From positions 1,383,838-1,447,837 of the forward strand of contig CM055741.1 in the NCBI GenBank assembly GCA_029465975.1: DNA of 64,000 bases. Direction: 5' to 3'. The notes under the pieces are model-generated. The model had not been told where the DNA came from. It searched no databases and saw only the letters and a program-made list of their open reading frames with translations. Shown one piece after another: positions 33,380-45,580 of this stretch. A program made the position numbers and the translations under genes. Origin of the DNA: Dallia pectoralis. Lineage: Eukaryota; Chordata; Actinopteri; Esociformes; Umbridae. Numbering within the stretch: position 1 is the stretch's first letter; every line of letters begins with the position of its first letter.

Positions 33380-33997
33380 CTCCAGACGTAGCTATAACTT
33401 AACCAGCTAGCGATATGAGGATTAGAAGGATCTAACAGACTAGATGTATGCGAACAGATCATAAAGGTGTTTGAGCGAAGTGATAAATATAAACTGAAAG
33501 CTTTTAAAGAGCTCCGCTGTTTATTCCACAAGCAGATCGAGCCCCAACGCGTCTGTTTTAATAGCTAACGCTTTTTTTACGTCACTCTCCCGCGACACCC
33601 AGTCGTCTCCTCTCTTTAATACAAACCGTCTCCTAGTTACAGGTACATAACGCTGACGAACTCCTTTATAGATAAACAAACTTCGATTAACATCTCTGCA
33701 GTGGTTTCCTTGGCCTATAGACAACAATGTATTTCGCCAAGTTTAAAGACATAGATATGGAAAGTTCACATGCACATGCTTTTCCGCATTCCCACATGCA
33801 GTTTACAAACCTGATTATCAGAAGTCCTCAAAGACACAGATACATAAACACAGACACAAAATAGTTTTAAATAGGATAATTAAATGACAGAGTACAAAGC
33901 AAAACTACATTCAAAGATGTGGATTTTTTTTGTATAATGTGATGCCAATTGAGCAACAATGTAATAAATTAATTCTGAATGGCACTGAAAAGAAGCT
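33380..33997. other. intergenic between ZNF6 and ZNF7
   Basis: No gene recognised. The shared promoter box found upstream of the other cluster genes was not seen at the expected place (about 33590-33640). Confidence 0.5.
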
Positions 33998-35357
33998 TTA
34001 CTGGTCAGGGCCATCTTTATTTTGTTTAAGTTTCTTTCTTGCGTGTGTTCTGTTATGTGATTTTAAATAATCTAATCGAGTAAAACTCTTTCCACAGTGG
34101 GAACAATGGTAAGGCTTCTCTCCTGTATGTATTCTCTCATGTTTTTTTAAACAACTAGATTGGGTAAAGCTCTTTCTGCAAAAGGAGCATTCATAAGGCT
34201 TCTCTCCTGTATGCGTTCTCTCATGTGATTTTAGGTGTGTTGATTGGGTAAAACTTTTCCCGCACTGGGAGCAAAGAAAAATCTTTTCTCCAGGCTTTTC
34301 TCCTGTATGTGTTTTTTCATGCTCTCTAAGGTACTTTGTTAAGGAAAACCGCTTTCCACACTGGGAACAGTCGTAGGGTTTTTCTTCTGTGTGTGTCATC
34401 TCGTGCTGTCTAAGGATCCCCAACCTAGTAAAGCTCTTCCCACACTGGAGGCAGTGAAAAGGCTTTTCTCCTGTGTGGACAATTGTATGTTCTTTCAGGT
34501 GTGCTAACCGGGTAAAAGTCTTGTCGCACTGAGAGCATTGGTAAGGCTTCTCTCCTGTATGTACTCTCTGATGCTGCTTCAAATTCTGTAACCAAGTAAA
34601 AAATTGTCCACACTGGGCGCACTGGTGAGGCTTCTCTCCTGTATGTATTCTCTCATGTTTTCTTAGGTCCCCTAACTGATGAAATCCTTTTCCACAGTGG
34701 GAGCAGTGATGTTTTCTCGCCTGTTCGGACAGGTCTGCCTCCTCTGGTGTCTCTCCTGCCAAAGCAGAAAGAGAGATCAGCCCTAAATAAAATGTCATCA
34801 AAATGAATCTGTTTTTATGATCAATGTTTTAATGCAGATGATTGTGCATTATATATTTGTAAAGATAGATGAGAAAATGTATTACAATATTACAGTATTA
34901 TTTTTAACTCTGATGTGAAGAAAACCCCGCAGTCAGTGTATTTAAGCATATTGTCTATTGGTCACTATCTCCACCATCACTCCCTGTTTCCCAAACCAAG
35001 TCAAATGTCATGGTCGCCATCTTGTTGTTGTCGTAAGCATCCTTGATTGCCTTTTTAAAATCACACATCAATTCAACAACTGCAGTTTTTGCTCCTGCTG
35101 TCATTATGGTACTCACGTATGTTAATAAGATCTTCCATATACTCATCATCCTCTTTCAATGTAACAGAAATCTCTTCCTCAGCTCTGTAAACTGCATGGT
35201 CCTCATCTTTCACTCGGAACACTTTATTGTCGCCCGTCACCGTGACATCTTTCTCTTCGTCCTCTTCTTTCACCACAATATTGAGCCAAAGACCTTGTTT
35301 TTCTGTCCAGTAGACGTCCTTTTCTTTGGCAGTGGGCGGGGGGTTTAGTGAATTCAT
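33998..35357 (-). CDS. C2H2 zinc-finger protein ZNF7 (8 fingers)
   Basis: Exon 1 is 35117-35357 (MNSLNPPPTAKEKDVYWTEK, then QGLWLNIVVKEEDEEKDVTV, acidic) and exon 2 is 33998-34755. The donor is ATAC|GTGAGT, the acceptor CTTTGGCAG|GA, phase 1; the intron is 361 bp and the product about 332 residues. The leader is short (ETPEEADLSEQARKHH) and lacks the GEPDPET segment. Eight C2H2 fingers run from CSHCGKGFHQLGDLRKH to CSHCGKSFTRLDYLKSHNRT, then a basic tail (ARKKLKQNKDGPDQ). The linker between fingers 5 and 6 is TGEKPGEKIFL, four residues longer than TGEKPYK, which should loosen the spacing of the two finger groups on DNA. No frame damage seen. The most diverged member, at the upstream end of the cluster next to the LINE. 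Confidence 0.87.
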
Positions 35358-35581
35358 GGTCGGTGTTGGCTAACGTAAATATAATAATAAACGCAGCACG
35401 GTCCAATATAGTAAATATACACCCCAAACAAGTATAAACTAAAATTATACCACGATGTTGACTGGCACGCATTGGTACCGCAGGTACTGATTAGGTGGTT
35501 GTTTATGTAGAACTGTCCCGGCAGTTCAAGCGTCCACTAGATTATACGTCACTTCATCAGTCATAAACATCCGGATAATTC

Positions 35582-35598
35582 ACACCGCCATTTGCTGA
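35582..35598 (-). promoter_or_regulatory. shared promoter box upstream of ZNF7
   Basis: The minus strand reads TCAGCAAATGGCGGTGT, about 230 bp upstream of the ZNF7 start codon and only a few bases from the 3' end of the LINE. More YY1-like than CTCF-like. Confidence 0.4.
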
Positions 35599-35599
35599 C

Positions 35600-38500
35600 T
35601 TGTATTTTTTTTAAATTATTATTATTTTTTTATTATATGTAATACCATTTTTTACTCAATACAATTTACAAAATCTCTCGTTGGGAGACTCAAATGCAGA
35701 ACACATTTGAGTATAACAAAGAACAATAAAAGAAATAAATACAAATAATATAAATTAAGCAAAGGCATTACAGTCCATTTGACATGTCAAAGTTACACAT
35801 ACAAGATAAATGGTCACAGTCTTTAGATTTTTTTTTTTAAATTACATGGAAGCTTAACAAATTAAAATGGCAAATAATTAGAGAATTCTTCTCATAAAGA
35901 GTAAATGTTATCACTGGAATCTTTCAGAAGTATCAAAGAAGCAAAGTATTCTTTCAGTTTAATTTCAAACACCACTAGGGAAGGATTTTTGTTCTGCCAC
36001 TTACATTTATGAATATGGTATTTACCCATAATAGTCATGATATTGTATATTCTAAAGAGTTCTTTCGGAAGATTTTCATTATCAAAAAGAATTTGCTCCA
36101 ACTTTATTTGTGTGATTTTCTCAATTTTTGTTCCCAGCCAATTCATTACATCTTGCCAGAATCTTTTTATCACTGGACTAGAGAAAAACAAATGTTCAAT
36201 AGCTTCTTCTTCCTTTGCACAGAACACACATGGCTCCACTTCAAAACCAAATCTCTTTTTAAGCATTTCTGCTGCTGGGTAGTATCCATTTAAAATTGTA
36301 TATTGCATTTCTTTGATTTTAGGCGGTATAGGCCATTTCATGAACTTGATGTATTTCTTTGTTATTTTGTTATCATAATGCCTTATTTTTATATTTTGTT
36401 CAAAATCATGAAATATTTTACCTTTGAAAATTTTGCTAATACAATTATTATTGTATTTGTTGCTATTTAGGGGAATTTGGTTTAATTGTAATTTAGGCAA
36501 ATTTACTTGACTTTTGGAAAAAAGTAAATAATTTTGTATCATATTTAATAAGGCTATTGGAACAGCTTTACATACCTATACTCTCTTATAGAACTTTGTA
36601 TGTTAAATTTCATCTTAAAATCTGTAAACCTATGAAAATTACCATGATCATCTAAAATATCTGTGATGAAAATTATTCCCTTTTCAAACCAATTTCTGAG
36701 AAAAAGTGTTTTTCTACGTATTGTTATTACTCTATTGTTCCACAAGGTGGAGCCATGTGGTGTAAAATTGTGAGTGAATACCATCTTCCAGTAATGAAGA
36801 ACTTGTTTATGGTATTCAGATAGTTTAACCGGCAATTTAGATACCTCAAAATCACACTTCAAAAGAAATTCTAACCCTCCCACTCTATCGAAAATATTTT
36901 TGGGAATATGATACCATTAAGCAGCTGTTTTTAAAAAAGAAAAATCCTTCACCCAGTTAACTATAAAAATTCAATGATTCAAAATCAATTGTTTTTAACC
37001 CTCCTTTATTTTAGTCCTTTACAAGTTGTGATTTTTTAACGTAGTGAGTTTTATTACGCCAGATGAATTGGTAAATTATAGTGTTCACTTTCTTTATGTT
37101 TTGCGAACTAATATAAAGAGAATAGCTTGGGTAAATTAATTTAGAAATCCCTTCTGATTTTGACAATATGTTACGTCCTAAAATAGTTAGGTCTCTTGTT
37201 AACCAATGATTTAAGCTTCTTTTTATTCCTTCAAATTTCTCTGTGACATTTTTGGACTCTCTTGTTACCAAATTTTTTGATAGATGAATGCCCAAGTATT
37301 TTACTTTGTCTTTAACTGGAATCATCTCCAAGTTAGTCTCAGTACAATTATACAAAGGTCGTATTTCACATTTTTTAAGATTAAGGCAAAGGCCTGATGC
37401 CCTTGAAAAAAACAAATCACATTCAAAGCCTTCTGAAGAATTGATTTGTCCTTTAGAAATATCACTGTATCATCAGCAAATTGGCTCATTTTCATTTCAG
37501 TGCCAAATATTTTTATCCCTTCAAGGTCTTTGTTATTTACTATAAAATATTTCAAAAGCTGCGTGCAGATAATGAATAATTTTGGTGAAATTAGGCACCC
37601 TTGTCTTATCCCACAAGAGACATTGATTCTTGGAGTGATGCCTGATTGCAGTGAAATATAACTATATATTTGGTCATAAAACATTTTTATTATCTTACAA
37701 AAGTTATTCCCAAACCCAAAAAGTTGGAGCGATTTCAGTAAAAAATCATGTTCGATGGAGTCAAATGCCTTAAAAAAATCCACAAACAATATCAGGCTTT
37801 CTGTATCAATATGGCTCTGATAATCTAACATGTCCATAATTAGTCTCACATTGTTGTGAATATGTCTACCTTTAATAAAGGCTGACTGAGATTCGTCTAT
37901 TAACTTATCCAAGACACTTTTTACTCTATTAGCATATACCAAAGCTAGTAATTTATAATCATTGCAAAGTAGAGTTATAGGTCTCCAATTATCTAATAAT
38001 AATAAGTCTTTATTGGGTTTGGGCAACAACGTTATCAGACCAGTTTTCATTGTTGGGGATAACTGACCATTTTTAATACAGTCGAGATATGCGTTGAATA
38101 GTAAATGTTTTATATCTGTCCAAAAAGTCTTAAAAAATTCTATAGATAAACCATCAATACCCGGTGATTTACCATTTTTCATTTGTTTTAAAGCAGTTTC
38201 AATTTCTGGTAATGTAACCTCCTTTTCTAGTAAAAATTTGTCTTCATCTGTTAATTTAGTTACATTATCCTTAACACTTTTCATAAAGGCATCACAATAG
38301 TCACTCTGAAATTTTTTCATATATAAGTTACTATAAAATGTACATACTTCCTCTGTTATTTTTTTATCTTGAATAATATTTCCATTTTGGTTTTAATTTT
38401 GTTATACATTTTTTGGTTTGCCTCCGTTTTTCAAGGCGAGTTTTTTCCCCCTGCTCAATCCATTTGGCTTTTGATCTTACAAAGGCACCTTTTGCCTTCT

Positions 38501-39710
38501 CCAAGTATATATTATCTAATCCGTTCTGCAGCGTGTGTAACTCTTGAGTCTCTTCTACAGTTATGTTAGGTTTATCACATAATAAACTTATCTTTTCAAC
38601 TATTTCCTTTTGTTTACGTTTACGGTTGTCGGCTATTTTTTCCAATGATCCGTGAGAGGAGATGATAGGGTGTGTCACTCTCCAATAATCTACCAAGTTA
38701 TTGGATAAACAAAAATTGTTTAACGTTTCATTATATTCTGGTTGTAATCCCGTAGGAGGTTTCCTATCAAGCCAGGAATTAGGTGCTATGTTAAAATCAC
38801 CTCCTATTATTATGCTATTCGTGCCATAGGTTGCACTCCATTCCCTTATAGCTTGTGTTAATTTTAACATCATATACCTATTGAGAGACCAGTTATTATA
38901 CCCGTATACATTGATCAAAATGATTGTATATCATCATCAAGTCAAATATTTCCACCACAACCATTATCCAGTGACCTGCTTCATCACTTTTATAATCAAT
39001 CATTTTCCCTGTAAACCTAAAAAATAAAATCATCACTCCTGCAGAATGAGAGGTTCCATGTGAATACAAAATATTGTCTCCCCATTGTTGCTTCCAAAAT
39101 GTTTCATCGTCCTTGTTAGAATGCGTCTCTTGTAACAAAATAAGGTTAGCTTTGACTTCCTTACAAAATAAAAAAATGGCCTTACGCTTAATATTATTCT
39201 TAAACCTCAAACATTTAACAAACTAAAACCAATCGACATACAAATTACACAAAATACACGCTCTTAAATGTGCTTAGAAAATTGGGTTTAAGGCAGGAAT
39301 GAACAATTTGTCCTAGATTTCAACTTTGACATTAACAGTAACAGTCCCCTTAACCAAACTCTCTGAATTTAGGTGATGACACTATACTTATCCTGTGGAA
39401 GGTGCATCCATTCTTTTTCCGTCTATAATAGCGTATCCTTCCTTCAAGTAAGCTTTCTTCCCGTTACATCTGGCCTCCTGTACCGTTGGATACAGCTTAG
39501 CCCGAGCTTCACGATCTTTTTTTGACCAGTCCTGTCTGAACTGCACATGCATTTCCTTGCAGACTCTGGCCTCCCTCGACCTCTTCCAAATCTCGTCCCT
39601 CGTCGTCCGCATGCCAAACTGCATGATGATCGGTCGTGGTCTCCTGTTGAAGCGATCATCTTTTTTTCCCAGACGATGGACAGTATCAACCTTGTCTCTT
39701 ATTTTTTCTA
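35600..39710 (-). mobile_element. L1-like LINE, 5'-truncated and decayed
   Basis: Non-LTR retrotransposon read on the minus strand. The ORF1 C-terminal domain is at 39388-39710 (DKVDTVHRLGKK, RPIIMQFGMRTTRDEIWKRS). The ORF2 endonuclease is in two frames at 38364-39210 (LILLQETHSNKDDETFW; NSIIIGGDFNIAPNSW). The reverse transcriptase is at about 37011-38320 with palm motif FVDFFKAFD, GIRQGCLISPKLF and catalytic FADD. The C-terminal part is at 35892-36883 with CVFCAKEEEAIEHLFF; the last Cys of the usual CCHC knuckle is absent. A T/A-rich tail lies at 35600-35640. Frameshifts separate the pieces, so it is immobile. Its 5' end coincides with the start of the GTPase reading frame at 39711. Confidence 0.88.
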
Positions 39711-41130
39711 GACTAGTACAGGGAAGTCCACTCTGATTAATGTCATGGTCAATTATGTTCTGGGAGTGAAGTTAGAGGATAAAGTCTGGTTTGAGATCGT
39801 TGAACAGAAAAATATACAACAGACTGAAAGTCAAACTACAGGAGTCACAGCATATGATGTGTTTGGATTTGAAGGGGGGAGAGTTCCTTACTCCCTCACC
39901 ATAATCGACACCCCAGGATTTGGAAACACCAGAGGAAAAGAAAAAGACAAAGTGATTACTGATAAATTGCTTCAGTTGTTTAGGTCTGAAAATGGGATTA
40001 ATCAAATTGATGCTGTGTGTTTAGTGGTTAAGGCTACAGTAAATCGACTCAGTGACAGACAGCAGTACATCTTTGATGCAGTTCTATCGTTATTTGGTAA
40101 AGATATTGAAAAAAACATTATGGCTTTTATCACACGTTCTGACGGGACTCCCCCAAATAATGTGCTAGAAGCCATTTCTGCAGCAAAGGTTCCCTGTGCC
40201 AAGAATAAAGATAATCAACCTGTACACTTTGTGATTAATAACTGTCAATGTGAACACTTTAATGAGGAATATCAGACACGTTCAGACTATGATCACCATC
40301 AGGAGAAGACCTGGAATCAGGGAATAAAAGCTCTGGAAAGGTTTTTCACTTATTTGAATGACATTGAAACAAAGAATGTGGAGATGACTAAAGGAGTTCT
40401 GAAAGCGCACAAACAGTTGGAAGCTGCTGTCAGCAACCTAAAGGAGCGGGTTCAACTGATGGAAGGAAAGCAAAAGGAAATCAAAGACACCCAACAAATC
40501 CTGGAGAAAAAAAAGAAAGACATGAAGGAAAACAAAGACTTTACTTATAAAGGTGAAGAAACTTACAAAGACACAGAGACGGTTGATACATCATGGATAT
40601 GGTTTCTTTACAATTCAGGAGCTACAATCTGTACAGTCTGTGAGGAGAACTGTCACTACCCAGGGTGCTGGTGGGTTAGGGATCTCTCCTGGTGCAGTGT
40701 GATGAAAAATAACTATTGTACTGTGTGTACTAACAAATGCCACTACACCAATCATGTCAAGGGGAATAAAAGGTATGTTGTCAAGACCAGGATGGTTACC
40801 AAGACATATGAACAGTTGAAAAAAAAGTATGAGCAATATGTTGGTGAGAAGGGGAAAGTGCTCAGCAGACTTCAGGAGGAACTGGAGGAGATCACACAGA
40901 AGAAGACCTCACTTGTGGAGGAAGCCTACCAGTGTGTCATTAAACTGGAAGAGATTGCCTTGAAGACCATCTCACTGGCTACTGCTCAGCATCTAGACTT
41001 CCTGATTGAGAAGATGAAAGAGATGGGAGAAACAGAGAAGGTTAAGAAACTGGAGGAGATGAAGAAAACTGCTGAAAATGAAGGGTTATGGATGAAAATG
41101 AAGAATTTCTTTGGTCACATAAATAAATAA
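39711..41130 (+). CDS. P-loop GTPase with coiled coil and Cys-rich region, copy 1 (5'-truncated)
   Basis: A GTPase of an AIG1/septin-like P-loop type expanded in teleosts; a precise role is not known to me. The frame opens at 39711 directly with TSTGKSTLINVMVNYVLG, the second half of the P-loop (usual form GExxTGKST). From the first Met (39745) it has QTTGVTAYDVF (possible switch I Thr), DTPGFGNT (G3, about residue 55) and FITRSDG (G4-like). Then comes a charged coiled coil (about 205-260), a Cys/His-rich stretch (CTVCEENCHYPGC...CTVCTNKCHYTNHV, about 290-345, perhaps zinc-binding) and a second coiled coil to residue 461, ending FFGHINK. Sequence upstream of 39711 is antisense LINE whose TTATTTTTTCTAG could act as an acceptor. 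The missing N-terminus is not on the far side of the LINE, so this may be a truncated gene. AATAAA at 41246. Confidence 0.7.
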
Positions 41131-41450
41131 AAGATCTGCATTCATCCTTAGTCTTATGTATTCTTTAAGTGAGTCAGTTATGTATTCTGCTGAAATAACA
41201 AATGTTTTGATATATATATACATTGCTTGTACATTATCTTAATATGAATAAAAAATGTTGTATCAGAAATGTATGCATGTTTTGAAGTCTAAAATGCTAA
41301 CATCAATGTTTTTAAAAGCATGCCTTTATGATGTCATTAACATGTTGCCATGTATGTGTCCATAAGAGTTTACATGTGGAATTAAACTAAACATACATGA
41401 AAAAATGCATCCATTGGTCCATTTGCTGAAAAATACAAATATCGTATTAT
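41131..41450. other. 3' UTR and flank of GTPase copy 1
   Basis: Contains polyadenylation signals (AATAAA at about 41126 and 41246) and then single-copy sequence up to the 17-bp minisatellite. Confidence 0.6.
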
Positions 41451-44442
41451 CCCACCACCTCCACCCTGACACCACCTCCACCATGACGCCACCTCCACCA
41501 TGACACCACCTCCACCATGACGCCACCTCCACCATAACACCACCTCCACCATGACGCCACCTCCACCATACCACCACCTCCACCATACCACCACCTCCAC
41601 CATGACACCACCTCCACCATGACACCACCTCCACCATGACGCCACCTCCACCATAACACCACCTCCACCATGACGCCACCTCCACCATACCACCACCTCC
41701 ACCATACCTCCACCTCCACCATGACACCACCTCCACCATGACGCCACCTCCACCATGACGCCACCTCCACCATACCACCACCTCCACCATACCACCACCT
41801 CCACCATGACGCCACCTCCACCATACCACCACCTCCACCATACCACCACCTCCACCATGACACCACCTCCACCATAACACCACCTCCACCATGACGCCAC
41901 CTCCACCATAACACCACCTCCACCATGACGCCACCTCCACCATACCACCACCTCCACCATAACACCACCTCCACCATGACGCCACCTCCACCATAACACC
42001 ACCTCCACCATGACACCACCTCCACCATACCACCACCTCCCCCATAACACCACCACCACCATGACGCCACCTCCACCATGACGCCACCACCACCATGACG
42101 CCACCTCCACCCTGACACCACCTCCACCATGACGCCACCTCCACCATACCGCCACCTCTACCATGACGCCACCACCACCATGACGCCACCTCCACCATAA
42201 CACCACCTCCACCATAACACCACCTCCACCATGACACCCCCCCACCATGACACCACCTCCACCATGACACCACCTCCACCCTGACACCACCTCCACCCTG
42301 ACACCACATCCACTTTGACACCACATCCACTTTGACACCACCCCCACCATGACACCACCTCCACCCTGACACCACCTCCACCCTGACACCACCTCCACCA
42401 TGACACCACCTCCACCATGACACCACCTCCACCATGACACCACCTCCACCATGACGCCACCTCCACCATGACGCCACCTCCACCATGACACCACCTCCAC
42501 CATGACGCCACCTCCACCATACCACCACCTCCACCATACCACCACCTCCACCATGACGCCACCTCCACCATACCACCACCTCCACCATACCACCACCTCC
42601 ACCATGACACCACCTCCACCATAACACCACCTCCACCATGACGCCACCTCCACCATAACGCCACCTCCACCATGACGCCACCTCCACCATGACACCACCT
42701 CCACCATGACACCACCTCCACCATTACGCCACCTCCACCATACCACCACCTCCACCATACCACCACCTCCACCATGACACCACCTCCACCATGACACCAC
42801 CTCCACCATGACGCCACCTCCACCATAACACCACCTCCACCATACCACCACCTCGACCATGACGCCACCTCCACCATAACACCACCTCCACCATGACACC
42901 ACCTCCACCATACCACCACCTCCACAATAACACCACCTCCACAATAACACCACCACCACCATGACGCCACCTCCACCATGACGCCACCACCACCATGACG
43001 CCACCTCCACCCTGACACCACCTCCACCATGACACCACCTCCACCATACCGCCACCTCTACCATGACGCCACCACCACCATGACGCCACCTCCACCATAA
43101 CGCCACCTCCACCATAACGCCACCTCCACCATGACACCACCCCCACCATGACACCACCTCCACCATGACACCACCTCCACCCTGACACCACCTCCACCCT
43201 GACACCACATCCACTTTGACACCACATCCACTTTGACACCACACCCACCATGACACCACCTCCACCCTGACACCACCTCCACCCTGACACCACCTCCACC
43301 CTGACACCACCTCCACCCTGACACCACCTCCACCATGACACCACCTCCACCATGACCCCACCTCCACCATGACACCACCTCCACCATGACGCCACCTCCA
43401 CCATGACGCCACCTCCACCATGACGCCACCTCCACCATGACGCCACCTCCACCATACCACCACCTCCACCATACCACCACCTCCACCATGACGCCACCTC
43501 CACCATACCTCCACCATACCACCACCTCCACCATGACACCACCTCCACCATAACACCACCTCCACCATGACGCCACCTCCACCATAACGCCACCTCCACC
43601 ATGACGCCACCTCCACCATACCGCCACCTCCACCATACCACCACCTCCACCATGACACCACCTCCACCATGACGCCACCTCCACCATACCACCACCTCCA
43701 CCATACCACCACCTCCACCATGACAGCACCTCCACCATAACACCACCTCCACCATGACGCCACCTCCACCATAACACCACCTCCACCATACCGCCACCTC
43801 CACCATGACGCCACCTCCACCATAACACCACCTCCACCATGACACCACCTCCACCATACCACCACCTCCACCATAACACCACCACCACCATGACGCCACC
43901 TCCACCATGACGCCACCACCACCATGACGCCACCACCACCATGACGCCACCTCCACCCTGACACCACCTCCACCATGACACCACTTCCACCATACCGCCA
44001 CCTCTACCATGACGCCACCACCACCATGACGCCACCACCACCATGACGCCACCTCCACCATAACACCACCTCCACCATAACACCACCTCCACCATAACAC
44101 CACCTCCACCATAACACCACCTCCACCATGACACCACCCCCACCATGACACCACCTCCACCATGACACCACCTCCACCCTGACACCACCTCTACCCTGAC
44201 ACCACCTCCACCTTGACACCACCCCCACCATGACACCACCTCCACCCTGACACCACCTCCACCCTGACACCACCTCCACCATGACACCACCTCCACCATG
44301 ACACCACCTCCACCATGACACCACCTCCACCATGACACCACCTCCACCATGACACCACCTCCACCATGACACCACCTCCACCCTGACACCACATCCACTT
44401 TGACACCACCTCCACCCTGACACCACCTCCACCCTGACACCA
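41451..44442. repeat. 17-bp minisatellite of about 176 copies, array H
   Basis: Unit CCACCTCCACCATGACG with variants ATACCA, ATAACA, CTGACA and TTTGACA. The top strand is almost free of G outside the ATGACG part; the minus strand carries GGTGGAGGTGG in every unit. Because 17 is not a multiple of three, the same 17-residue peptide pattern (MVEVVSWWRWCHGGGGV) appears in all minus-strand frames, giving spurious frames of up to 864 codons. A higher-order period of about 900-950 bp is visible: the CCACCTCTACC variant recurs at about 42152, 43052 and 43999. Confidence 0.98.
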
Positions 44443-44449
44443 TCGCTAT

Positions 44450-44742
44450 ATCACCAGCGCTATCTGCGCTTTGATTACAAAAGCACAAGAGCTTCTCGAA
44501 TTCAGACTGATAAGTTTACCATGATATCTGAGATATTCAATACATTTGTGAAAAACCATGTTGCTTCTTTCAACTCAAGTGCGAACATAACTGTTAATGA
44601 ACAGATATTCTTTAACAAAGCTCGCTGTCGATTCACACAGAACATGACTAATATAAAGGACAAATTTATTTGGGATAAAGTTCATTGTGTGCGGGCACTG
44701 AAAGTGTTTCTTGCTAAAGGAAACTGGTTTGTAGATTAGTAA
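44450..44742 (+). mobile_element. piggyBac transposase fragment
   Basis: The frame reads RYLRFDYKSTRASRIQTDKF, then TMISEIFNTFV...NITVNEQIFFNKARCRFTQN, the central part of a piggyBac (DDE_Tnp_1_7) transposase. Normally the motif around the first catalytic Asp is TVDEQ; here it is TVNEQ, so a catalytic Asp is replaced by Asn. The frame ends at 44737-44739 without the rest of the domain. No terminal repeats identified. Inactive remnant. Confidence 0.75.
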
Positions 44743-45409
44743 GTCTGTACAAGCCTAGTGCAATGTGGAACAACTTGTCATTATGTCGATATCATGCTAT
44801 ATTGAAAAACAATATTAAGCTAGGTCAGTGTATATTTTGGTCATTGAATCTTCATTTCATAAACGGGTATTAAAAAACAAAAACGACTCGTTATTTGATT
44901 TTCGTTTCAAGAACAAAATTTAAAAATTAAAAAACAAAGCATTTTTCCTGTAAAAAACGGAAAAACTAAATTTAAAAAAAATTGTTGATTTTCATTTTCT
45001 ATTTCATACAAGGAAAATATTAAGTCACAAGAAAAGAAAAACGAAAAAAGCACTGTTTTTTCATATTCTGAGACCGGATGTTGTCACAAAAAGGCCAATG
45101 AGACAAGTGCTGCCAAAGACAGGTATATTATGTCTAGAGGTGCTGCTTACTGTAAACAGACTGTCACGTGTACTGCTCATCTAACATGACACACATTTCT
45201 GTTCAAAACTTGTTACGAACATTTGAACGATTTATTGACGTTTGCATTATTTTGAACATCGATACGGTCAACTACATGAAACTTCCCAGCCAGTTTCTAA
45301 TGACACGCCCACGTCGCATCTGCAATGTCACCAGTTAACATGATTACCAGTTAAAACGTAAACCCGGAACTTGAAAGCTGGATGTTGGATTGTTAAATTG
45401 TGTTAACAT
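44743..45409. other. AT-rich intergenic, nothing recognised
   Basis: Runs of AAAAACGAAAA type between 44870 and 45060. May be decayed transposon flank. No coding signal. Confidence 0.45.
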
Positions 45410-45580
45410 GGACTTCCGGTTGTGATGGAGAGCGAGTGAGCTGTGTTTTTTGGTAGCTCCGTCGCGCTTATTATCATATTTAGCAATTAGCATTTAAACC
45501 AACTCGCAATATCACAGCATAATGTCTGTTTGTTCTCAGTAGTAATTTAAAAGTGCAATTTGATTACCTTTTCGTGTCGG

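Noticed and set aside
33521..33727. 68-codon minus-strand frame upstream of ZNF6
   Set aside because: No domain and no splice or promoter context; likely chance.
41382..44488. Minus-strand frames of up to 864 codons with MVEVVSWWRWCHGGGG repeats
   Set aside because: They are the 17-bp minisatellite read in three frames; the same peptide appears in every frame, which no gene would do.
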